In this document: one piece after another, positions 8,527-17,762 of the stretch | How positions within the stretch are numbered: position 1 is the first letter of the stretch | Layout of the letters: every line of letters begins with the position of its first letter | Assembly (NCBI GenBank): GCA_001000675.1 | Contig: LCHW01000003.1 | Coordinates: 1 to 64,000 of the forward strand | Direction of reading: 5' to 3' | DNA: 64,000 nt | Source: Candidatus Wolfebacteria bacterium GW2011_GWE2_44_13 | GTDB lineage: Bacteria; Patescibacteria; Paceibacteria; UBA6257; UBA9933 | Position numbers and translations under genes: made by a program | Notes under the pieces: model-generated | Database searches by the model: none | The model's input: only the letters and a program-made list of their open reading frames with translations | Told to the model about the DNA's origin: nothing

Positions 8527-9516
8527 TTATCTCGTGGAGCAATCCCAATGAGGTGCTGCAGGGGGCTTTTCTGACGAACACGTCACGCCCGTAACTTTAT
8601 CACGAAAGGTTGCATAACTATCGCTACGCGTCGCTATTCTCTCAAATCTCTGCGGATTATTTACAAAAGCTATCTCAACTCCAGGAGAAACTCTCATATC
8701 CCACTTATATCCTTCTGCGTGCGGTGTCCCTGGATCGTGCGCCTCTGTTACCGAAGTAATATTAATCGGCACTCCCGCATCCGCCATTGATACAATTCCA
8801 TCAAGCGTTATTTGCTTTACTCCTTGAAAGGATATGCACCCGACAGTACCCCCACCAGGAACACACTCTTTGAGCATTGCAATACCCCCAATTGACTCTA
8901 ATCTGCTCCGGATATGCGATACCGGAGTGTCTGCAAGTGGTCTCCCGGCGTAAGCACCGTCACCAACAACAACTGGCGTACTTGTTGAGTCTCCTGGCAA
9001 CTCCATACCAACGGGTATATAGGGCGTTGCATTTATTTTTACCTTTGGCTGGAGTGCATTTTGGATACGCTCCACATCGACAATATTTGGATTAATCGTA
9101 TTAAACAATACCTGCGCACCGAATAAAAGCACAATGCCTTTTAATGCATTTTTTATATAATCGTTACTTGCTTTTATCTTTCCTGGATCTGCCGACATTG
9201 TACGCAATATTCCTCCGTACATAATTACTCCAACAGCAACAACACCCACTAAACCCATTAGGTATTGATATACCAAAAATACCATGTCCGCCGGCCCCTT
9301 TGCACCTAATAACACATTCGGCAAAAAGCGCGGCGTATAAATAAGATCTGCAGCTGCCTGTGGCGTACCTGCCGTCGTCGTTGCAGCCTCTCCGATTGAA
9401 ATCATTACACCACTTAAAAGCAAGCAGGCGACTACGATTATCGAGCCGTTTAAAAGTCCTGAGCTCATTCGCTTTGCCATATATTGTATTGTACTTAAAA
9501 GGATTCGCGTTTTCAT
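8527..9516 (-). CDS. VirB2-like membrane segment fused to an M15 peptidase-like domain, 329 aa
   Basis: Residues 1-50 hold a signal-like helix. Residues about 75-145 carry two hydrophobic helices around a short charged loop (MGLVGVVAVGVIMYGGIL then LKGIVLLFGAQVLFNTI), the layout of VirB2/TrbC-type pilins. The C-terminal part has AHDPGTPHAEGYKWDMR, matching the H-x2-G-x3-D metal motif of M15 (VanY-type) peptidases, and a terminal PHWDC that could give the third ligand. If real, it would join a pilus subunit to a peptidoglycan-cutting domain. The M15 assignment rests on short motifs and needs a profile search. It lies in the secretion cluster. Confidence 0.66.
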   Translation of the reverse strand: MKTRILLSTIQYMAKRMSSGLLNGSIIVVACLLLSGVMISIGEAATTTAGTPQAAADLIYTPRFLPNVLLGAKGPADMVFLVYQYLMGLVGVVAVGVIMYGGILRTMSADPGKIKASNDYIKNALKGIVLLFGAQVLFNTINPNIVDVERIQNALQPKVKINATPYIPVGMELPGDSTSTPVVVGDGAYAGRPLADTPVSHIRSRLESIGGIAMLKECVPGGGTVGCISFQGVKQITLDGIVSMADAGVPINITSVTEAHDPGTPHAEGYKWDMRVSPGVEIAFVNNPQRFERIATRSDSYATFRDKVTGVTCSSEKPPAAPHWDCSTR

Positions 9517-9533
9517 ATGCTTATTTTTACTCT

Positions 9534-10238
9534 TTACAATATATCGACGAACATCTTTTTTGTGATATTCTCTAGCAGCTTCCCCTTATTTATCATCGTT
9601 GCCTCGAGTGTATATTTTGCGCCTGTCTTTGCATCATTTCCAATAGTCATTACCAACACTGGATCATTTGCTCTTCCTGTTTCCAGCGCATTTCCGTTCA
9701 CTTTCCAGCGCAAGCTTAACGCTTCATTACTCGTGGTATTAAAATAGAACGGCCATGCATAAAATGTATTATCACCTTTTTCTACCTTCTTTTGAAAATA
9801 CGGGACATCGATCACAACCTCTGGTGACTTCACCGGAATATCGAATATTTTTTCTAAAGGCCTTCCTTTATAATCTGGGAGTACTATCTTTATATTTAAA
9901 ACATCTCCACCATATTTTTTATTAAACACAATTACTTTTCGTATTCCTAGCCCGTTCGTCTCATTCTTTATCAGTTTCCCATCCACATACCAACGAACTG
10001 AGGACGTTGCAAGATTTGCTACTTTTCCATCTTCAATTAATTCAAATGCAACATCAATTGGACTTTGATAGGTTGGGAGCGCTTTACCCGCATACCATGC
10101 GGGTACATAGGTTCGCGTATGCCAACTGGTCATAAATTCTACCGCCGCTTCCGCCGATGGAATAAAGATTGTAAACGCAACGATCAACACGCTTACGATA
10201 GTACAGATGTATCCGATTGTTTTATTACTATGTTTCAT
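9534..10238 (-). CDS. Exported hypothetical protein with Ig-like repeats, 234 aa
   Basis: An N-terminal hydrophobic segment (residues 8-30, ending PSAEA) looks like a signal peptide or anchor. The rest is beta-rich with two similar units, WYVDGKLIKNETNG and WRWKVNGNALETG-like, suggesting two Ig/PKD-type sandwich domains. No enzyme motif is seen. Placed between two membrane proteins of the cluster, it may be a surface or pilus-associated component. It lacks a Shine-Dalgarno sequence. Confidence 0.68.
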   Translation of the reverse strand: MKHSNKTIGYICTIVSVLIVAFTIFIPSAEAAVEFMTSWHTRTYVPAWYAGKALPTYQSPIDVAFELIEDGKVANLATSSVRWYVDGKLIKNETNGLGIRKVIVFNKKYGGDVLNIKIVLPDYKGRPLEKIFDIPVKSPEVVIDVPYFQKKVEKGDNTFYAWPFYFNTTSNEALSLRWKVNGNALETGRANDPVLVMTIGNDAKTGAKYTLEATMINKGKLLENITKKMFVDIL

Positions 10239-10283
10239 TTTTATAGATTCCAGCTCAAGACTGGAATGACCTGGGGTAAGTTA

Positions 10284-10934
10284 CTAAGCCACTTCTTGCT
10301 GCAGATTACCCTCTTTGCCGTCATACCGCGTAATCTCTTGCTCTTGCGTGGCTGATTTTTCCATCCTCTTCGCTCCCATAACACCCGCTTCCGATGCTCG
10401 ATTTGCCGAAGCCATACGTTGCCGCGCAGCGGAAACACCCTTTTGTTCTACCTTTGTCACCGTAGCACCAGTGAATTTTCGGGTCGCGATTTTAGTAGCC
10501 ATACCACCAGCTACTTTTGCAGCGGCGCCGCCAGCCACTCCTCCGAATACAGTCGCCCCGATCTGAATCGCCTGTCCTGTAACTTTTGCAATAACCCCCA
10601 TCACCTTTTCCATTTTGTCTGGGTTGTTGATAATCCAGATACCCGCTACTAGCGCGACTGTTTTACCTGGCGCTAGATTTGCCGTAGCCGCATTGATTGA
10701 CGTTCCAATTGGCTGAACAATTAACTTCATGACACCCCTACCTCCCCGCAACAGCATGTACGCCTCTATCGCTAATCCAGTCGCTAAATTCATTGGCTCT
10801 GTTACGATTATACCAGTTCCTAGCGTAATTACCAAAATAAGAAACTCAAAAAACTCTTCTGTTCCAACTAGCAGCACCACAAATATTGTTTCTGCAAGCC
10901 CTATTGTTTTTTGCTTAATTTCTTCTTCTGGCAT
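10284..10934 (-). CDS. Membrane protein of the secretion-like cluster, 216 aa
   Basis: I do not recognise the family. Hydrophobic segments occur at residues about 10-45, 50-65 and 90-135 (the last is Gly/Ala-rich: GATVFGGVAGGAAAKVAGG), followed by a basic, Gln/Ala-rich tail of about 70 residues that is probably cytoplasmic. It is the first gene after a 260-base repeat-filled gap downstream of virB4, so its expression may depend on read-through across that gap. Confidence 0.66.
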   Translation of the reverse strand: MPEEEIKQKTIGLAETIFVVLLVGTEEFFEFLILVITLGTGIIVTEPMNLATGLAIEAYMLLRGGRGVMKLIVQPIGTSINAATANLAPGKTVALVAGIWIINNPDKMEKVMGVIAKVTGQAIQIGATVFGGVAGGAAAKVAGGMATKIATRKFTGATVTKVEQKGVSAARQRMASANRASEAGVMGAKRMEKSATQEQEITRYDGKEGNLQQEVA

Positions 10935-10965
10935 GGTTTTATAATCCTTCCGTTGCTATTTAGGA

Positions 10966-11176
10966 ACTGGATACCGGCCTCTGCGCTCCGTGTGCCACCG
11001 CTAAAGCTAAGGCGACACGCGGTCGGCCATAGCCTTTGGCGGCGTGCGACCGGTATGACATCGTATTGTCATCCCGTGCCACAATACGGGATCCAGTATT
11101 TTGCGTACAGGACTCTGGATTTCAGACATGCTTGCTAACATTCTGGAATGACAATGTGGGGAGTTTGGATGACAAT
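10966..11176. repeat. Cluster of extragenic palindromic repeats inside the secretion operon
   Basis: The gap between virB4 and the 10284 gene holds several overlapping inverted units: GGATACCGGCC...GGCCATAGCC, GCGTGCGACCGGTATGACA, CATCCCGT...ACGGGATCCAG and GGATTTCAGAC...ATTCTGGAATGACA. They resemble the ATTCC-type palindromes at 943 and 34919. I see no gene, tRNA or clear promoter here. The hairpins could attenuate or process the long transcript. Confidence 0.6.
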
Positions 11177-11197
11177 ACAAGGCATTTTTGTTGTCGG

Positions 11198-12949
11198 TTA
11201 TTTGTTCTCTTCCGCCTGCTGCAACAACTGCTCTGGATCTGTTGTGATGATTCGATCTTCGAAATATGATGGGATTATTTTAATTGCAACATGCTTAAGC
11301 CCTACTAAAAATATTCCTTCTCCTACTCCCGCAGACAACACTAAGCTTTTTTCTGTTTCACTTAGCGCGAATGTTTTTGCAAGCACTTCAATACTCGATG
11401 GAGCCTGCTTTAGTAATAATTGCAATGACGAGTTGGATACGATTGGCACTCCATAGGGAGAGTTCATGAAATCGTCTACGTTCTGTGTAATCGTTGTCAT
11501 GCCCAAATAGTATTTTCTGCATCGCTTCGCGAGACCAAACAAGAACGAGGCACTGTCGGGATGCTTCATCAATACCCATGCTTCGTCAATAATAAGAATG
11601 CGCTTTTTCATTTCAGCGCGAATCAAATTCCATATATAGCTCAACATCATGTACATAGCGATTGGACGCAGCTCCTCTTCAAGATCGCGTGTCGAGAAAA
11701 TAACAAGCCTATTTTTAATGTCTACATTCGTTTGTCTATTTGCAAATCCCGCATACGTCCCTTGCGTAAATTTGTATAGCTTTGCCGCCATACTCTTTCC
11801 TCCTTCCATGTTTTCTAACACAGTTTGCAAATCGCTCAATAAAGGCGCTTCCAGCCCGGTAAAATCTTTTACATCACTTGTAATACCTCGTGATGCATAT
11901 GTTTCGTTGATTGCGCGATCCATGAGCGCGTCTTCTTCTGGCGTTAGTACTCCCATCATCAGCTTTAATAAACCAACAACATTTAAAATGTGTGATCGAA
12001 AAACGTCTGCAGGATCTTCCCCTACCGGCACAACAGGAATGTCGAGTGGATTTATGGCTGTATCAGATGTTAGCGAAATTTTTAACAAACTTCCTCCAAC
12101 CGCGTCTGAAAGTTTTTCATATTCATTCTCTGGATCGATAACAATCACGTCGATGCCCATCATTAATGAACGCAATATTTCCAACTTTGTTCCGTACGAT
12201 TTTCCAGCTCCCGACTTTGCGAACACTACCTGGTTTGCATTTTCTAATGAAAAGCGATCGAAGATGATTAACGAATTATTGTGCTGGTTGATGCCATAAA
12301 GCACACCCTTGTCTGATGTAAGATCTTCTGAAACAAACGGAAATAGTGACGATATTGGACTCGTGTTTAGCGCGGTATGAATTTGCAACTTGTCCTGTCC
12401 AATCGGTAGCGTTGAAATAAATCCTTCGATGTGCTGGAAAATAGATGGCTTTAAATATACCATCTGACTATCAAGGATCGACGTAATTCTATCTTCTGCG
12501 CGCGAGAGTTCCGCTACTGAATTTGCATATACGGTTATATACACGCCAACGTCAAAGAGCTTCTCTTCCGCCTGTTGTAGCTGGTCGCGAAGCGCTTCTA
12601 TATCTTGATATGCGGTTTCCAATGCTGGGTCTCGTACAAGGCCTTTTTCATCGCGCTCTGAAAGCTGCGCCTCAACTTGCGATACCTTTCTTCGTAGCTT
12701 ACTTAGCGCGGCCGTTGTTTCAACGGGATGCACAAAAATAGAAACGTCTAATAAATTCGGAAGATTGATAATAACGTCAAACCATCCTGTGGAAAGATAC
12801 CGTGGGTACGTAAAAATAAATAACGTTTTTACATAGGTATCTCCCAGTCGTATAAAATTAGGATTTGCTTCAAGCGCAGCCGGGGCAATGACGTTTTTTA
12901 CATCTTCCCCTCCGCCTGTATATGCTTGTGGTACGGTTATTTTTTCCAT
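11198..12949 (-). CDS. virB4: VirB4/TraC-type secretion ATPase, catalytic part, 583 aa
   Basis: This is a HerA/VirB4-family ATPase that energises type IV secretion or pilus assembly at the membrane. The first 200 residues include a coiled coil (about 85-130). Walker A is AKSGAGKS near residue 244, followed by VIVIDPENEYEKL, and Walker B is RILIIDEAWVLMK near 453. The N-terminal VirB4 domain is missing here and appears to be encoded by the separate gene ending nine bases upstream (12959-13624). Confidence 0.9.
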   Translation of the reverse strand: MEKITVPQAYTGGGEDVKNVIAPAALEANPNFIRLGDTYVKTLFIFTYPRYLSTGWFDVIINLPNLLDVSIFVHPVETTAALSKLRRKVSQVEAQLSERDEKGLVRDPALETAYQDIEALRDQLQQAEEKLFDVGVYITVYANSVAELSRAEDRITSILDSQMVYLKPSIFQHIEGFISTLPIGQDKLQIHTALNTSPISSLFPFVSEDLTSDKGVLYGINQHNNSLIIFDRFSLENANQVVFAKSGAGKSYGTKLEILRSLMMGIDVIVIDPENEYEKLSDAVGGSLLKISLTSDTAINPLDIPVVPVGEDPADVFRSHILNVVGLLKLMMGVLTPEEDALMDRAINETYASRGITSDVKDFTGLEAPLLSDLQTVLENMEGGKSMAAKLYKFTQGTYAGFANRQTNVDIKNRLVIFSTRDLEEELRPIAMYMMLSYIWNLIRAEMKKRILIIDEAWVLMKHPDSASFLFGLAKRCRKYYLGMTTITQNVDDFMNSPYGVPIVSNSSLQLLLKQAPSSIEVLAKTFALSETEKSLVLSAGVGEGIFLVGLKHVAIKIIPSYFEDRIITTDPEQLLQQAEENK

Positions 12950-12958
12950 AATAGTTAC

Positions 12959-13624
12959 TTATTGCTTCTTCGCTATTCCAATTCCCTTCTTTTCTGTTTC
13001 AGCTGGATTGTACAAATTATAGAACAGTTCGATGAGCTCTTCGTCATTTAGTGCCACCGCACGCAACCCAATACTCGCAAGCCCTGAGGCAATGTTATCG
13101 GCGCGCTGGTTGAGTTGCTCAATTGCTTCATCGAGCGATTTATCCTCCTGCGCTGTGGGTGTCGTATTTGTCTTTTTCCCAAAAAATGGCAGCCCCGATA
13201 ATAGCCCTCCCGCGCTCGGCAGCACAACCCTGTCGTAGGGAACGACAACGAAAAACGATTTACCCATAATTTCACTCTGTTCAACGAACGATTTTATAAA
13301 TTCTGAATATTCGCTTATTTGTTCGCGTAATAAATCGTTTGTTTCTGTTTCTTTTCGCTTGCTTAATCCATCGAGATATCCCTGAATATTTAATCGTCGT
13401 GAATGCACAATTATCTGTAATGTAAAGTCGAGCGAATTGATAAATTCTTGATATGCGCTAAGAATAATGTTTTTATCCTCCTCTGATTTCAACGCAAAAT
13501 TGATCCCACTCACAAGAAGGATTTTTCTTAACGAACCACCTTTCAAAAGGACTGTCCCGTTATATACTCGCTCTACATCCACAAATTGTTGCGTTGCTTG
13601 TGCTTCTTGCGCCATAGGTATCAT
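12959..13624 (-). CDS. VirB4 N-terminal-domain-like protein, 221 aa
   Basis: The sequence from VDVERVYNGTVLLKGG to residue 140 (SFFVVVPYDRV) resembles the N-terminal, non-ATPase domain of VirB4/TraC proteins. It stops cleanly at 12959 and the ATPase part begins nine bases later in another frame, so the family protein is split between two genes. A linker rich in Thr/Pro/Gln (residues about 160-175) precedes the final helix. The split is probably a stable feature, since both parts are intact, but a frameshift error in the sequence cannot be excluded. Confidence 0.75.
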   Translation of the reverse strand: MIPMAQEAQATQQFVDVERVYNGTVLLKGGSLRKILLVSGINFALKSEEDKNIILSAYQEFINSLDFTLQIIVHSRRLNIQGYLDGLSKRKETETNDLLREQISEYSEFIKSFVEQSEIMGKSFFVVVPYDRVVLPSAGGLLSGLPFFGKKTNTTPTAQEDKSLDEAIEQLNQRADNIASGLASIGLRAVALNDEELIELFYNLYNPAETEKKGIGIAKKQ

Positions 13625-13710
13625 TATTCTCGTTTAAGCGAGAATGTATATGTTATATCAATATATAAGAAATTACCGTACTTCATCGTATTGTACCATA
13701 CTATCCATCC

Positions 13711-14247
13711 TTATCTAAAATCGACTCGTTTTGCAGTTGCTTGGTCTCCTGTCTGTCTTCGGAAAATACTTACCTTTTCTGTATCAACAACGGGCACTCC
13801 TTTTTCTCGTTGCGGTATAGGATTTTTCGATGTTGTAAGATCTCCTGATAATTTATTAATTGATGGCATTTGTGCGGTGAATTTTTTAAGCGTATTCCGT
13901 TGATCCACGATGTGCTCTTCTGATACTGGCATTTGTGGAAATTCGGGAACCTCTATCGTCCTCTCTTGCGCTTCGCGCTTCCAGAGATACAAACGTGGTT
14001 TCCAAAAAAATCCAAGGGCAGCAAAGGCTATACGTGGCAACGGTTGTCCATTAACTTTTACCAGCGCAAGTGCAAGCGCACCTCCCAGCGCAACAAGCCC
14101 AATAAGTAATGCGGCAAAAAATGGCAGGAGCGTAAACGCCAAAAAAGTAACTATTCCACCCCCTACGACATACAATAATTGTCGTAACGAGAACGGTCCA
14201 GCTATTTTATCCTCCATTTCAATGAATTGCGGGATTTGGAATTGCAT
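13711..14247 (-). CDS. PrgI-family protein (VirB3-like), 178 aa
   Basis: The start MQFQIPQFIEMEDKIAGPFSLRQLLYVVGGG followed by two close transmembrane helices (residues about 22-65) and a conserved FFWKPRLYLWKRE is typical of PrgI, the VirB3-like inner-membrane partner of VirB4. The C-terminal 80 residues are hydrophilic. Gene order PrgI then VirB4 matches type IV secretion clusters of many CPR bacteria. It lies 40 bases downstream of the 14288 gene. Confidence 0.88.
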   Translation of the reverse strand: MQFQIPQFIEMEDKIAGPFSLRQLLYVVGGGIVTFLAFTLLPFFAALLIGLVALGGALALALVKVNGQPLPRIAFAALGFFWKPRLYLWKREAQERTIEVPEFPQMPVSEEHIVDQRNTLKKFTAQMPSINKLSGDLTTSKNPIPQREKGVPVVDTEKVSIFRRQTGDQATAKRVDFR

Positions 14248-14287
14248 TACAGTAAAGTTTTCGGTTAATCGAGCAATTCGTTGCTTC

Positions 14288-15586
14288 TTATTTCTTATCG
14301 TCTACTCGTTCTAAAATTCGTAAATCAATAACATCGCCACTTACCGGTATCTCAGCTAATCGTGGCTCTTTTTCTGCAGTGGCTTGCGCCGTCATTGAAG
14401 GTTCGCCTCGCTGCGGCGTTTTCATAACTTCTCCTAGTGGTATCTGTGGCGACACGACAGGCGCGACAGCTGGTTGCATAGGAGTAGTAACTGACTGTTG
14501 CATATCCTGTATACTATTGGCAGATTTTTGCTCAAAGTTTACCTCGTGTTCTTGCTTTGTTACGGGCGCAAATGCCGTAGCTTGCCGTTGTTCCTGTGCT
14601 TGTTCTCTTGCGCTGCTTTGTAGTGTTTCTATCGGCCTTACTTCCTCTGTTTTTTGTTCAGATGCTGGTTGCTCGTCATGGGCCATTAAGTCAACCATCT
14701 TGGGCTCAAAATTAACCTCGTGTTCTTGCTTTGTTACGGGCGCAAATGCCGTAGCTTGCCGTTGTTCCTGTGCTTGCTGCCCAAAGATATCTTCGGTCGC
14801 CTTTGCGGCTGTATAATGCACAACGCGCGGTGCTTGCTGCTCGGTTCTTGCAACATCCCCTGCTTTGCGCTGGAGCCCTTCTGCCATACTTACTTGCGCC
14901 GTAATTGCAGCTCCTCCATTTTCTACTCCCTTTTCCTTTCCAAAGCCAAACATTCCTCCAAACGAACTAAATGACCTCCCTTTTCGAGAAACCGTTTTTA
15001 GCTCTGTCTCCGAGTGAATCATTGTCGGCGCCGCAATCCCCTCTTCTTGTATTTGATCTTTAGGCGCTTCCGCTATCACAGCTGCAGACGCATCTTCACC
15101 GTCCTGTATTTTTATCTTTCGCACATCAAATTGCGTAGACTCTTTTGTTGTCATTACTGCAGGTTCACCCAGCTCTGCTGGTGTATATAATTCTCCGCTC
15201 GCTTTTGCACGCTCTCTAATTTCAACACTTGTTTCTTCGATAATCCGCGGACCACTTCCAGATACTGTTCTGTACAATTTTAATATATCCCCTCTAACCG
15301 GATCGAATATTCTATGATCAACTTGAAAAATAATCGCATCCGCGGCCTTCTTATCGATACCAGGAATTGACTGCAATTCTGCCGAAAAATCATTGATGTG
15401 CGTAAAGCCGAGCACGATATTCCCTACTACGTTTGCAACATTCTTTATGATGTCCTTGGGCAATCCAGCTTCTTCGCAGACATTCGAAATAGCCTCTCCG
15501 TTTTCGAATGAGAAAAAGGCTTCTCGCAAGCTCTCTGGCGTTGCTTCCCATCGGTCATAAATTTGTTCTTTCGTAATTATTTGCAT
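14288..15586 (-). CDS. Hypothetical secretion-cluster protein with an internal duplication, 432 aa
   Basis: Residues 1-105 form a compact helical region (ITKEQIYDRWEATPESLREAFFSFENGEAI through HRIFDPVRGDILKLY); the remainder is low-complexity and Gln/Glu/Ala-rich. A 24-residue unit beginning AQEQRQATAFAPVTKQEHEV is present twice, about 58 residues apart. No catalytic motif is visible. The layout of a folded N domain plus a long disordered tail suggests an adaptor tethered to the VirB6/VirB4 machine, but the function is unknown. Confidence 0.7.
   Translation of the reverse strand: MQIITKEQIYDRWEATPESLREAFFSFENGEAISNVCEEAGLPKDIIKNVANVVGNIVLGFTHINDFSAELQSIPGIDKKAADAIIFQVDHRIFDPVRGDILKLYRTVSGSGPRIIEETSVEIRERAKASGELYTPAELGEPAVMTTKESTQFDVRKIKIQDGEDASAAVIAEAPKDQIQEEGIAAPTMIHSETELKTVSRKGRSFSSFGGMFGFGKEKGVENGGAAITAQVSMAEGLQRKAGDVARTEQQAPRVVHYTAAKATEDIFGQQAQEQRQATAFAPVTKQEHEVNFEPKMVDLMAHDEQPASEQKTEEVRPIETLQSSAREQAQEQRQATAFAPVTKQEHEVNFEQKSANSIQDMQQSVTTPMQPAVAPVVSPQIPLGEVMKTPQRGEPSMTAQATAEKEPRLAEIPVSGDVIDLRILERVDDKK
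14531..14776 (-). repeat. Direct repeat within the 14288 gene
   Basis: A 72-base unit at 14531-14602 and 14705-14776 is almost identical; differences cluster at one end (AAGTTTA versus AAATTAA). The unit is in frame, so it duplicates 24 residues of the disordered tail. Confidence 0.85.
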
Positions 15587-15632
15587 ATTTTTTCGAGTAC
15601 GCTCGTGTTATGAGCGTACTCGTTGTTTCGTT

Positions 15633-17735
15633 TTACGCACCACTTTCGAATAATCGACTTGCCATACTGTTTTCGAATGACTTATTGCGATTGATCATTT
15701 TTTTATAATCATGCGCCTTAAGTCTCTCCATCGTCATTGCATTTGCATTCTTTTTTATGGCCTCGTACGCTTCTTTCATATCCATCCCTTCAATATTCTC
15801 TACCCCTGAAGCAACAGACACTTCTTTCAACAATGCCATAGCTTCCTTTTGTGATTCCTCGTGCACGGCTCTTATTTCACTCGCAAACTTTGCCATCTTT
15901 TCTTTGTCTTTCATCTTTCCCGCGACTTTCGCAATTGCGCCAGGGAATTCCGCTACCATGCGCTTACGCGCCTCTTGTGCAAACTCAGAATCTCCGGTAT
16001 ATGCCGATTCTGGCATATCCGCATAATCCTTAGCCGAAGTGAAGCCTTCGTAGAACTTTGTCATCGCTTCGTCCAACTCTCTCTGTGCTGCTTCTACCTC
16101 TGCTGAAGTTGTCGCCCCTGCTGGCATATTAGCTATCGCAGCCTTCTTTGCTTTCGATGCCTTCACCATAGCAGCACTCTTTCCGGCTGCCTTTTCCATC
16201 TTCCCGTGTGCCTTTCCATCTCCGTACTGGGCAAATGCTGGACCCATTGTCTCGATATCTCGCTCAAGTACTGTTTCGTTAATCTTGTCCACCTTATTAG
16301 CCTTCACAAGTCGATCCATGGCAAATACCTTTTCATCCCTACTCATCGTCGAGTAGCGCAATGCCAAATCATCATCGGACATTTTCCCAAAGCTCTCATC
16401 AAATGCTTTCTTTACCGCTGCTTTCTGACCTTCTGAAATTGCGCCTCCTGCACGACCCAGCTTTCCAGCGGCCCAGCCCTTTACTCCGCCTTCTCCTTCC
16501 ATCTTACGCAATCTTTCTGCTCTGTCTGCCAGGCCTACTTTACTACTAAGAGCCGTTACTCCTCGATTCTTTAAACGCAATGATTCTCTTCGTCCATACG
16601 CGGCTGTTCCAGCGGCAGCGCCAACTGCAGCTCCTCTTGCACCTTTACCCCATCCTTGAATCTTTCCTTGACCCCATCCGGTCATCGATCCCATCATATC
16701 CTTCCCTCCTTTTGCTCCGGAAATACTAATACTGTTTGCGGCAATTAATGACATAATCATCAACATAACAGCTATTACCATTTGGATAATCGCGCCAGTC
16801 ATCGATGGCGCGAGCCCATCACCAAAAACAGCTGCTGCCGTTCCTACTGCAGGAGCTTCTTCATTTCCCTTTAACGCGCTCAACGATGTGAGCGAAAGCC
16901 ACATGAAAAATATCATAACCGGAGGGAACATGGTCCAACGCACAAAGTCATTCCACCATTTATCCCAGTGCTTTTTTGTACCTGGGAATATCCACGCGAC
17001 AAAAATGATCGGGGTTAACGTCAATAAAAACGTGAGGATAAAGAACCGTACAAACATCATCGCTGCGATTGTAAGCATAATAACCGATGCAATGAGCGTA
17101 AATATAACGACAAATGCTCCGCTTATTAAAATCATCAGCATCGCAGTCCCGAACTTATCCATTGCTCCTTGACCCCCGACACCCGAAGTACTTAATAAGC
17201 CCGATATGTCAAACGCAGACGCAAGCGCTGATGAAATATTATCGCCCGTTAAGCCAGATTGATTCGCAAAAAACTCAGTGGCCATACCCGACATATCTAA
17301 AAATACGCCAGGGATTACTAAGCTAAAGTTTACCAACAACGCAATAACGATTAACCGTGGCAATGCCTTTTGCATGCCATAGGTTTGCGAATTCAGCATT
17401 GTTGCAAATGCAATAATGATTAATGCGACAACGAGTGCAAGGTCGGCAACGTTTACAAATACTGTCCATCCATTAAACAAGAACGCATTTGATTCTGGAT
17501 CGAGAATATTATTATTGAGCCGCATTGCCACTTCGATCATCCATCCACCCGCCATAAATATCTTTTGCGCGAGTGCGGTAAGCAATGTAAGCAATACTAA
17601 GACGAGCTTCGTGACTACATTTGTTGAAAGTGACGTAAGGTCAAAAAATCCCGCGTGCGCCTTGGTTGTAAGCGCAAATTCAAAAAGCACAGCAAGTAAC
17701 CCAACCGAAATAAATTTTTTATAGATTGATTGCAT
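15633..17735 (-). CDS. VirB6/TrbL-like polytopic membrane protein, 700 aa
   Basis: A signal-like segment (residues 8-28) is followed by about six transmembrane helices between residues 40 and 340, including a large hydrophobic block at 195-260, then a highly charged Ala/Lys/Glu-rich cytoplasmic tail of some 350 residues. This fits the VirB6/TrbL channel component seen in CPR secretion clusters. The tail has no recognised fold. It lies 27 bases after the 17763 gene and 46 bases before the 14288 gene. Confidence 0.8.
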   Translation of the reverse strand: MQSIYKKFISVGLLAVLFEFALTTKAHAGFFDLTSLSTNVVTKLVLVLLTLLTALAQKIFMAGGWMIEVAMRLNNNILDPESNAFLFNGWTVFVNVADLALVVALIIIAFATMLNSQTYGMQKALPRLIVIALLVNFSLVIPGVFLDMSGMATEFFANQSGLTGDNISSALASAFDISGLLSTSGVGGQGAMDKFGTAMLMILISGAFVVIFTLIASVIMLTIAAMMFVRFFILTFLLTLTPIIFVAWIFPGTKKHWDKWWNDFVRWTMFPPVMIFFMWLSLTSLSALKGNEEAPAVGTAAAVFGDGLAPSMTGAIIQMVIAVMLMIMSLIAANSISISGAKGGKDMMGSMTGWGQGKIQGWGKGARGAAVGAAAGTAAYGRRESLRLKNRGVTALSSKVGLADRAERLRKMEGEGGVKGWAAGKLGRAGGAISEGQKAAVKKAFDESFGKMSDDDLALRYSTMSRDEKVFAMDRLVKANKVDKINETVLERDIETMGPAFAQYGDGKAHGKMEKAAGKSAAMVKASKAKKAAIANMPAGATTSAEVEAAQRELDEAMTKFYEGFTSAKDYADMPESAYTGDSEFAQEARKRMVAEFPGAIAKVAGKMKDKEKMAKFASEIRAVHEESQKEAMALLKEVSVASGVENIEGMDMKEAYEAIKKNANAMTMERLKAHDYKKMINRNKSFENSMASRLFESGA

Positions 17736-17762
17736 GTGCTTTTTACTACTTTTCTTCTTCTA

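Noticed and set aside
14288..15586. Repeat-containing adhesin
   Set aside because: No signal peptide or anchor is present; the two repeated units lie in a low-complexity, probably cytoplasmic tail.
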